In this document: positions 1 through 4,778 of the stretch, in pieces | Layout of the letters: the number at the start of each line of letters is the position of its first letter | Position numbering within the stretch: position 1 is the first letter of the stretch | Source of the DNA: Gammaproteobacteria bacterium | GTDB taxonomy: Bacteria > Pseudomonadota > Gammaproteobacteria > Thiohalospirales > Thiohalospiraceae | Reading direction: 5' to 3' | Assembly (NCBI GenBank): GCA_011322575.1 | Contig: DRMK01000087.1 | Location: 1-5,956, forward strand | Length of the DNA stretch: 5,956 nt | The notes under the pieces: generated by a model | What the model was told of the DNA's origin: nothing | Databases searched by the model: none | What the model saw: the letters and a program-made list of their open reading frames with translations, nothing else | Position numbers and translations under genes: made by a program

Positions 1-611
1 AGCTGACACTGATCTTCGATCGCCTGGGAATCGACACCGAGGAGGTACTGGAAGCGGCCGGCACCAAGTGGAACTTCCTGCCCTTCCGGCCCGGCCTGGT
101 GGGGGGGCACTGTATTGGAGTGGATCCCTATTACCTGACCCACAAGGCCCAGGAGATCGGCTATCATCCCGACATGATCCTGGCCGGCAGGCGGGTCAAC
201 GACGGCATGGGAGCCTACGTGGCCCAGCGCACGGTAAAACTCATGACCCAACGCAAGATCCACGTCTCCGGCTCGAGGGTGCTGGTAATGGGGCTGGCCT
301 TCAAGGAGGATTGCCCGGATCTACGCAACACCAGGGTCGTGGACATCATCGACGAGTTCAACAGCTACAACGCCAATGTGGATGTGTTCGATCCCTGGGT
401 GGATCCTGATGAGGCCATGGAGGAGTACGCCATCACCGTACAGACCACACCACCGCAGGAAAACAGCTACGACGCCATCATTCTCGCCGTGGGCCACCAC
501 CAGTTCCGGGAGATGGGGGCCGACAGGATCCGCTCCCTGGGGAAAGAGCAGTGCGTGCTGTTCGACGTGAAATACCTGTTACCGAAGGAGAAGGTGGACG
601 CCCGGCTGTGA
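1..611 (+). CDS. tviB: UDP-N-acetylhexosamine 6-dehydrogenase, TviB/WbpO type, 3' part only
   Basis: This is the C-terminal part (about 203 codons, read from base 3) of an NAD-dependent nucleotide-sugar dehydrogenase; family members have about 420 residues, so roughly half lies left of the window. Such enzymes oxidise C6 of a UDP-N-acetylhexosamine twice to the uronic acid, in the cytoplasm. The motif GGHCIGVDPYYL holds the catalytic cysteine (codon at 111-113) and closes the central domain. The nucleotide-sugar-binding C-terminal domain follows, with GLAFKEDCPDLRNT (291-332) and a C-terminal FDVKYLLPK. The stretch around PYYLTHKAQEIGYHP and the CPDLRNT motif favour the TviB/WbpO group over UDP-glucose dehydrogenases such as Ugd. 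Whether the substrate is UDP-GlcNAc or UDP-GalNAc cannot be told. It converges on panD with 21 bases between the stops. It is probably the last gene of a polysaccharide operon entering from the left. Family call sure; symbol tentative. Confidence 0.9.
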   Translation, partial: LTLIFDRLGIDTEEVLEAAGTKWNFLPFRPGLVGGHCIGVDPYYLTHKAQEIGYHPDMILAGRRVNDGMGAYVAQRTVKLMTQRKIHVSGSRVLVMGLAFKEDCPDLRNTRVVDIIDEFNSYNANVDVFDPWVDPDEAMEEYAITVQTTPPQENSYDAIILAVGHHQFREMGADRIRSLGKEQCVLFDVKYLLPKEKVDARL

Positions 612-623
612 GCGCGCCCTTGT

Positions 624-644
624 CAGGCCACCTCAGGCGGCCTG
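624..644. repeat. Short inverted repeat at the convergent gene junction
   Basis: CAGGCC (624-629) pairs with GGCCTG (639-644) around a 9-base loop. It straddles the end of panD, whose stop codon is at 633-635, and follows the dehydrogenase stop by 12 bases. It is the only stem in the 21-base gap between the two converging genes, so it is the best candidate for a shared terminator. It lacks an adjacent T-run on either strand; the nearest, TTTTT at 658-662 on the plus strand, is 13 bases away. The inverted repeat is visible; a terminator function is only a guess. Confidence 0.25.
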
Positions 645-1013
645 CACAGGTATGCTGTTTTTGATGTGGGTGATCCTGTTGGCCTCGTCCAGATAGACTA
701 GGGTGGGTTTGAAGTTCACCAGCTCCTGCTGGGCGAGGCTCACATAGGCGCAGATGACCACAATATCCCCGGGAGCCGCGCGCCGGGCCGCGCCCCCGTT
801 TATGGAGATGACGCCGCTCCCCTCCTCGGCGCGGATTGCATAGGTCACGAAGCGCTCCCCGTTGGTAATGTTGTAGATGTGGATCTGCTCGTATTCACGG
901 ATCCCCGCACTCTCCAGCAGATGTCCATCTATCGCGCATGATCCTTCATACTCCAGCTCCACCTGGGTCACCCTGGCCCGGTGCAATTTACATTTGAGCA
1001 TGGTGGACTGCAT
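633..1013 (-). CDS. panD: Aspartate 1-decarboxylase (PanD)
   Basis: This pyruvoyl enzyme decarboxylates L-aspartate to beta-alanine in the cytoplasm, supplying PanC for pantothenate and coenzyme A synthesis. At 126 residues it has the full family length. The self-cleavage site is intact: YEGSC places Gly24-Ser25 at the standard positions, so Ser25 should become the pyruvoyl group of the alpha chain. Other residues known to matter are present: Lys9, Tyr22, Arg54, Thr57, Tyr58 and Asn72. The protein ends in IPVQAA, much like the E. coli enzyme. The ATG at 1013 aligns with the usual family start and has a good ribosome-binding site, GAGGG at 1024-1020, six bases ahead; Met5 is a less likely alternative. 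It lies 127 bases downstream of panC in the same direction and has a promoter of its own in that gap. Nothing is truncated. Maturation helpers such as PanM/PanZ are not in the window. Confidence 0.98.
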   Translation of the reverse strand: MQSTMLKCKLHRARVTQVELEYEGSCAIDGHLLESAGIREYEQIHIYNITNGERFVTYAIRAEEGSGVISINGGAARRAAPGDIVVICAYVSLAQQELVNFKPTLVYLDEANRITHIKNSIPVQAA

Positions 1014-1140
1014 ATATCGCCCTCATGGTAATCAGCGAAGCGGACCGGCGGCCCGGATCGCCTATTATGAGGGATTCAGGAGATTATTTCAATGGAAACA
1101 GGCACTAAATAGATATAACAGAGTGAGATAACCGGTTGAA
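1014..1140. other. panC-panD intergenic gap
   Basis: This 127-base stretch is the longest non-coding piece of the window. It is visibly more AT-rich in its upstream half (about 1080-1135) than the genes around it. It holds the predicted panD promoter, the panD leader with its ribosome-binding site, and an 8-base palindrome AACCGGTT (1130-1137) just after the panC stop. No strong stem followed by a T-run is seen, so read-through from panC into panD remains possible. A CCGG-gccg-CCGG short stem in the panD leader is too small to argue for a riboswitch. Confidence 0.6.
1064..1092 (-). promoter_or_regulatory. Predicted sigma-70 promoter for panD
   Basis: On the minus strand a -35 element TTGAAA (1092-1087) and a -10 element CATAAT (1069-1064) are separated by exactly 17 bases. 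Each matches the consensus at five of six positions. Transcription would start near 1057, giving a leader of about 44 bases before the panD ATG at 1013, which includes the GAGGG ribosome-binding site. The sequence just upstream is AT-rich compared with the neighbouring genes. A weaker overlapping candidate with an extended -10 (TGTTATATC, roughly 1110-1118) also lies in the gap. This is a prediction from motif match only. Confidence 0.65.
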
Positions 1141-1989
1141 TCACAAGTCGAACAATATATTGTCAATCAGCCTGGCACGGCCCAGACAAGCGGCGCCCAG
1201 GATAGCCAGACGACGCTCCCCCTCCCCGGGAACCCCCAGATCTGCCGCCGCGCGCACCTCCCAGTAGTCAGGTTGGAAACCGGCTCCCTCAAGCTCCCTG
1301 CGCGCCCAAGACTCCAGCTCCGCATAGTCGCGCTCCCCGGCCCGAATCCGCTCCCGTCCCTCCACGAGGGTACGGTACAGCAGGGGCGCCCGTTCCCGCT
1401 GCTCGGGGGTCAGATAGGCGTTGCGCGAGCTGAGCGCCAGGCCGTCCGGCTCCCGTACCGTCGGCACCGCCACGATCTCCAGCGGCACAAGCAGATCCCG
1501 GACCATCTTGCGAATCACCAGCAACTGCTGGTAGTCCTTCTCCCCGAACAGGGCCACATCCGGCTGCACGCAGTTGAACAGCTTGGCCACCACTGTGGCC
1601 ACTCCACGAAAATGCCTCGGGCGCGCCGCTCCGCACAGCCCGTCCGACACTACCGGCACCTCTACCACCGTGCCATCACTCAGGCCCGAAGGGTAGATCT
1701 CTTCCACCGCGGGGATGAACAGCAGATCCGCCCCTGCCCGCTCCAGCATGGCGGCATCCCGGTCCAGGGTGCGAGGATAGGAGGAGTAGTCCTCCCCAGG
1801 ACCAAACTGGGTAGGATTGACAAAAATGGTCACTACGACTCGCCGCGCCAGCTCCCTGGCGCGGGTTACCAGCGCCATGTGCCCGGCATGCAGATTTCCC
1901 ATGGTGGGCACCAGGGCGATCCGTTCGCCGGCCTTGCGCCACTCCCGGAGACGATCACGCAGCTCCGAAACGGTTCGCTCCCTGAACAT
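1141..1989 (-). CDS. panC: Pantothenate synthetase (pantoate-beta-alanine ligase, PanC)
   Basis: PanC joins (R)-pantoate to beta-alanine using ATP, through a pantoyl-adenylate, giving pantothenate, AMP and pyrophosphate in the cytoplasm. The 282-residue length is normal. The nucleotidyltransferase signature PTMGNLHAGH is at 28-37 (the HxGH-type motif). FVNPTQFGPGEDYSSYPR follows at 56-73, then HFRGVATVVAKLFN at 126-139, GEKDYQQL at 149-156 and SSRN at 187-190; together these form the ATP and pantoate sites. The ATG at 1989 puts PTMG at exactly the position it has in E. coli PanC, which supports this start although no clear Shine-Dalgarno sequence precedes it. The gene begins 15 bases after the VanZ-like gene, so it is probably translated from the same transcript, perhaps by coupling. 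panD follows downstream; panB is absent here. A hairpin and a palindrome lie just before the start. The gene appears intact. Confidence 0.98.
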   Translation of the reverse strand: MFRERTVSELRDRLREWRKAGERIALVPTMGNLHAGHMALVTRARELARRVVVTIFVNPTQFGPGEDYSSYPRTLDRDAAMLERAGADLLFIPAVEEIYPSGLSDGTVVEVPVVSDGLCGAARPRHFRGVATVVAKLFNCVQPDVALFGEKDYQQLLVIRKMVRDLLVPLEIVAVPTVREPDGLALSSRNAYLTPEQRERAPLLYRTLVEGRERIRAGERDYAELESWARRELEGAGFQPDYWEVRAAADLGVPGEGERRLAILGAACLGRARLIDNILFDL

Positions 1990-2004
1990 GGCCGTGAAAA
2001 GCTG

Positions 2005-2457
2005 CTATCTCAGATATCTGCCGCTGTCCCTAGCGGCAACTAAACCGCCCTGCCGGGAGACTATGAATTGCAAGCAGAGCATGGTGACGGTGATCCCGGC
2101 AAAATTGGCCACCAGATCCAGAATGACGGAACTGCGAGCCACGAAGTACTGACCCAGCTCGGTTCCCGTTCCCAGCAGAACGGCTATCATCACGGTAGCC
2201 AACAGCGCGTAGCGCACCGAGTAGTGCTGAATGAGGGTGCTCCACCAGAGCAGCGTAAGAGTACCAAACATGGCGAAATGGCCCACCGCCTCACGCAGCT
2301 CCTCACGCGAGAAGTCCATCCTGAAGAAGGATGCCAGAAAGGGAGCGGAAGGCGCGTTACCATGCTTCAACAACAGATAGACGATAAACGCCGTCCATCC
2401 CAGGGTAACCGTCCACGACAGCATCAGGGCTGTCCGTTTAATCCATGATCTCATCAT
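2005..2457 (-). CDS. VanZ-like family membrane protein
   Basis: This small integral membrane protein (150 residues) has about four hydrophobic segments, near residues 10-30, 57-75, 83-100 and 112-132. VanZ-family marks are present: His60 at the start of the second segment (GHFAMFG), ELGQ at 100-103, and an Asp114...Asn118...Gly121 pattern (DLVANFAG). The namesake VanZ gives low-level teicoplanin resistance by an unclear mechanism; most bacterial VanZ-like proteins, including those in polysaccharide loci, have no proven function. Resistance should not be assumed here. Its start overlaps the end of the upstream glycosyltransferase by 20 bases, which indicates translational coupling. Two consecutive ATG codons open it; the second is better spaced from the G-rich ribosome-binding stretch (2465-2458), so the true start may be 2454. 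panC follows after 15 bases. The family call is good; the role in glycan export or envelope assembly is inference. Confidence 0.85.
   Translation of the reverse strand: MMRSWIKRTALMLSWTVTLGWTAFIVYLLLKHGNAPSAPFLASFFRMDFSREELREAVGHFAMFGTLTLLWWSTLIQHYSVRYALLATVMIAVLLGTGTELGQYFVARSSVILDLVANFAGITVTMLCLQFIVSRQGGLVAARDSGRYLR
2011..2020. repeat. 10-base perfect palindrome CAGATATCTG upstream of panC
   Basis: CAGATATCTG equals its own reverse complement. Its near edge is 21 bases upstream of the panC ATG, and it overlaps the last codons of the VanZ-like gene, just before its stop at 2005-2007. It shares two bases with the adjacent hairpin at 2019-2038. It could be an operator-like site or chance; a palindrome of this size inside coding sequence is weak evidence by itself. 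Confidence 0.3.
2019..2038 (-). repeat. Hairpin-forming inverted repeat at the end of the VanZ-like gene
   Basis: On the minus strand TGCCGCT (2038-2032) pairs perfectly with AGCGGCA (2025-2019) across a 6-base loop, giving a GC-rich seven-base-pair stem. It lies within the last codons of the VanZ-like gene and ends about 30 bases before the panC ATG. No T-run follows directly (the next bases are GATATC), so it is not a standard terminator. In the mRNA it could slow ribosomes, stabilise the upstream message or affect panC translation. Confidence 0.4.
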
Positions 2458-3577
2458 CTCCCCCCAACCGCATATTGTGCAACATCACCGCATTGACCTT
2501 GTGAACATCGAATCTCTGCTCCGCCAGCATCCTGCCAGCACGGCCACAGCGCTCCACCTCATCTGGCCTCTGGATAAAATACTCCATGGCCCGAACGAGC
2601 GCATCCACGTCCGCTACCGGAACCATCATTCCGGTCTCTCCATGATGCACCGTCTCGCGACAGCCGGGGGCATCGGTGGTGATGACAGGGCGCCCCATGG
2701 CCATAGCCTCGAGCACGCTTACCGGCATCCCCTCGTGATAGGAGGGAAGCACATAGACAGAACACTGCCGCAGCGCCGGACGCACGTCATCCAGCCGGCC
2801 AACAAACTCTATATCGCCACTATCGACCCAGGACTCGAGCTCCTTTTCGTCTATGGTATCGGGATTGTCCCGGTCAATCCATCCCACCAGCCGAAATGAA
2901 ACAGCAGGGTGGCGGCGCCGGATGTGCCGCGCCGCCGCCGCGTACTCCCGCACTCCCTTGTCCTTCAGCAGGCGTGCTATCAGCAGGAAGGATATACGCT
3001 GCGGAAACGGCGCCGGCCTGAATCGCTCCAGATCCACGCCGATACCGTTCAGCATCACAGCCTGCCCCTCATGCCGCAGCAAACGCCGCTTCAGAAACAG
3101 TTCCAGGTTATCGGGATTGAGAAAGAAAACCTTCTCATTGTATCCCAACGCCAGCCGGTACATCCGGTTGGTAACGGCACCCAGCAGACGGCTTTTCAGG
3201 CCGCTTCCCATGAAGGTGAAGCCTAGCCCCTCGATCATCGAGTAGCGCCGCGCCACTCCGGCAACTCTGGCCGCCAGGGAACCGTACAGCACCGGCTTGA
3301 TGGTATACCCTAGAAATAGCTCTGGCCGGATACGCCTGCATAACCTGATCAGCTCCAGTATGGTGCGCAGATCCTGTAGTGGATTCGTGCCGGTGCGCTG
3401 CAGGGCGACGTCGCAATAGACAACCCCCATTGCAGAAAGTTTCCGGCGCAATTCGGCAGATGCGCCGGGGGCGCAAGCGTACACCTGGTGACCCCGGCGC
3501 ACCATCTCCGTCAGCAGCGGACCCCTAAACAGAACAAGGGAGTCAGCAAAACTACCCAGGACCAGCACCCGCGCCAT
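2438..3577 (-). CDS. GT4-family glycosyltransferase, CapM/PglA-like
   Basis: This is a 379-residue retaining GT-B glycosyltransferase that would add one sugar from a nucleotide donor to a lipid-linked glycan at the cytoplasmic face of the membrane. The N-terminal Rossmann half starts at once (ARVLVLGSF, 2-10). It carries GYTIKPVLYGSLAARVAGV at 90-108 and SMIEGLGFTF at 113-122, a pattern typical of the CapM and PglA group (N-acetylgalactosaminyl and similar transferases). The donor-binding C-terminal half has NGIGVDLERF (177-186), ARLLKDKG (201-208, with Arg202 and Lys205) and the EX7E motif, Glu282 and Glu290 in EGMPVSVLE. It is full length. The ATG at 3577 lies 7 bases after the stop of the preceding glycosyltransferase and has only a weak ribosome-binding site, so coupling is likely. 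The end overlaps the VanZ-like gene by 20 bases. The family is sure; donor and acceptor cannot be read from sequence. Confidence 0.92.
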   Translation of the reverse strand: MARVLVLGSFADSLVLFRGPLLTEMVRRGHQVYACAPGASAELRRKLSAMGVVYCDVALQRTGTNPLQDLRTILELIRLCRRIRPELFLGYTIKPVLYGSLAARVAGVARRYSMIEGLGFTFMGSGLKSRLLGAVTNRMYRLALGYNEKVFFLNPDNLELFLKRRLLRHEGQAVMLNGIGVDLERFRPAPFPQRISFLLIARLLKDKGVREYAAAARHIRRRHPAVSFRLVGWIDRDNPDTIDEKELESWVDSGDIEFVGRLDDVRPALRQCSVYVLPSYHEGMPVSVLEAMAMGRPVITTDAPGCRETVHHGETGMMVPVADVDALVRAMEYFIQRPDEVERCGRAGRMLAEQRFDVHKVNAVMLHNMRLGGDDEIMD

Positions 3578-3584
3578 GGCCGCG

Positions 3585-4712
3585 TCAGCCCCCCGAATCG
3601 GGCAGCAGCAGCTCCAGGTATTGCCGCACTACCCCGTCCAGCTGGTACGGCTGCCATGCTGCCACGCTATCTTCCGCAGCGCGGGGCCGCTGCAGGGCGC
3701 GCAGCATGGCATCGGCCAGACCCTGCTCGTCCCCAACCGCAACCAGCTCTCCAAAGCGCCCCCCCTGGAGGATCTCTGCCGGGCCACTGGGGCAGTCCGT
3801 GGAGACCACCGGGACACCCAGCGCCAGGGCCTCGATGAGCACGGTGGGCAGGCCTTCGTAACTGGAAGAGAGCACGAACAGAGCCGCCCGTGAAAGATAG
3901 GCATACGGGTTGTCGGAAAAGCCTGGCAGCTGCACGTCGGCAGTGATCCCGAGCTCCGTGGCCAGCTCCTGCATCTCGCCACGCAGTTCCCCGTCACCCA
4001 GGATCATCAGGCGTGCCACTCGCTGCCGGCGCAGGCGGGCAAAGGCGCGGATCAGCAGGGCGAAGTTCTTGGCGCTTACCATGCGCCCGATCCCCAGGAT
4101 CACCGGCGGCTGCCCCGTTGCGAACCAGGGATGCGACAGCGACGCCGCCGCCTTCCGGAACATCTGCGGGGTAACCACCGGGTTCAGGATGACCCGCACC
4201 GATGACGGCTCCAGGCCGGCGGTGATCAGCAGATCCTCCCGCGCCGCCGCCGACACCGCCACCACGCCGCTCGCCCAGGGGTAGAGCCAGCGCACCAGGC
4301 GCGGAAAGATACGTGCCCGCAGCAGGTGGGAGTCCTCGGTATCGCGGCTCAGTGTGGTGTGCACGCTCACCACCACGCGGGTATCAACCCCCGCCAGACG
4401 CGCCGCCAGCAACGCCATGACGTTGGTGTGCTCGAGCGCGGAGAGCAGTGCCGCCGGCCTCTCCCGGCGCAGGTAGCCGATTAGCCGTGGCAGACTGAAC
4501 AGGGCCCGCCCCGCATCGAGATCGATGAGCCGCACCCTGTCCGGAATGTCGCCGATGGCCGTTGGAACCCTGGAGGTCACCATGACCAGATCGACATCCA
4601 GACCCCGCGCCGCCATTCCTCCCGCCAGGTTGACGGTAACCCGCTCGGCACCACCGATCGTCAGCGAGGGGATGAATAGGGCGATCCTGCCCCACGCCTC
4701 TCTGCCAGCCAT
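3585..4712 (-). CDS. GT4-family glycosyltransferase, WabH/PglJ-like
   Basis: This second retaining GT-B enzyme is of a different GT4 subfamily from its neighbour. Counting from the ATG at 4712 it has 375 residues. The glycine-rich acceptor-side loop PSLTIGGAERV is near 15-25 and SVHTT at 116-120. ILNPVV follows near 175-180, GIGRMVSAKNF at 207-217 (Arg210, Lys215), LGDGELR at 238-244, and EX7E with Glu286 and Glu294 in EGLPTVLIE, then STDCPSGPAEIL, as in WabH and PglJ-type transferases. It probably extends a lipid-linked oligosaccharide in the cytoplasm; donor unknown. Start choice: the ATG lies ten residues before the first beta strand, as is usual. A TTG at 4742, adding ten residues, is the alternative and has the better ribosome-binding site. 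The gene lies in the same frame as the membrane protein upstream, behind an amber stop at 4779-4781, and is followed after 7 bases by the next glycosyltransferase. Confidence 0.9.
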   Translation of the reverse strand: MAGREAWGRIALFIPSLTIGGAERVTVNLAGGMAARGLDVDLVMVTSRVPTAIGDIPDRVRLIDLDAGRALFSLPRLIGYLRRERPAALLSALEHTNVMALLAARLAGVDTRVVVSVHTTLSRDTEDSHLLRARIFPRLVRWLYPWASGVVAVSAAAREDLLITAGLEPSSVRVILNPVVTPQMFRKAAASLSHPWFATGQPPVILGIGRMVSAKNFALLIRAFARLRRQRVARLMILGDGELRGEMQELATELGITADVQLPGFSDNPYAYLSRAALFVLSSSYEGLPTVLIEALALGVPVVSTDCPSGPAEILQGGRFGELVAVGDEQGLADAMLRALQRPRAAEDSVAAWQPYQLDGVVRQYLELLLPDSGG

Positions 4713-4749
4713 CACCCCCACACCACCTGAGGGCAGCGGCAAGCGTTGA

Positions 4750-4756
4750 CCTCTCC
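4750..4756 (-). promoter_or_regulatory. Ribosome-binding site pointing to an alternative TTG start
   Basis: GGAGAGG (4756-4750 on the minus strand) lies seven bases before an in-frame TTG at 4742. This is a strong Shine-Dalgarno match at good spacing, and it competes with the ATG at 4712, which has only AGGTGG (4728-4723) ten bases ahead. If used, the WabH/PglJ-like protein gains ten N-terminal residues and the gap to the upstream gene falls to 36 bases. Confidence 0.4.
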
Positions 4757-4778
4757 GCCCGACACAAATCCATGCCGT

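Noticed and set aside
101..107. Run of seven G in the dehydrogenase gene, a possible frameshift site
   Set aside because: The frame is intact across it and encodes the conserved VGGHC catalytic motif, so the run follows from the protein sequence and no shift is needed.
1092..1112. Six-codon plus-strand mini-ORF (METGTK) with a good AGGAG nine bases ahead, in the panC-panD gap
   Set aside because: The AGGAG matches well, but it overlaps the minus-strand panD promoter and no plus-strand promoter or downstream gene is there for it to control. Chance is the simpler explanation.
2011..2039. Promoter-like TTGCCG, 17 bases, TATCTG on the minus strand ahead of panC
   Set aside because: The match is poor (four and three of six positions) and both hexamers are explained by the hairpin and palindrome there. 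It is too weak to list as a promoter.
1273..2043. Long plus-strand open frame of 256 codons opposite panC
   Set aside because: It is antisense to an unambiguous panC. Its translation is a low-complexity mix rich in Arg, His, Gln and Pro, as expected from the reverse of a GC-rich gene, and it shows no domain or good ribosome-binding site.
2068..2448. Plus-strand open frame opposite the VanZ-like gene
   Set aside because: It mirrors the coding strand of the VanZ-like protein, is rich in Gln, His, Arg and Pro, and has no recognisable motif.
2005..2457. Reading the VanZ-like gene as a glycopeptide resistance gene
   Set aside because: There are no vanA/B/X/H/S/R genes nearby, the host looks Gram-negative, and VanZ-like proteins are widespread without resistance roles.
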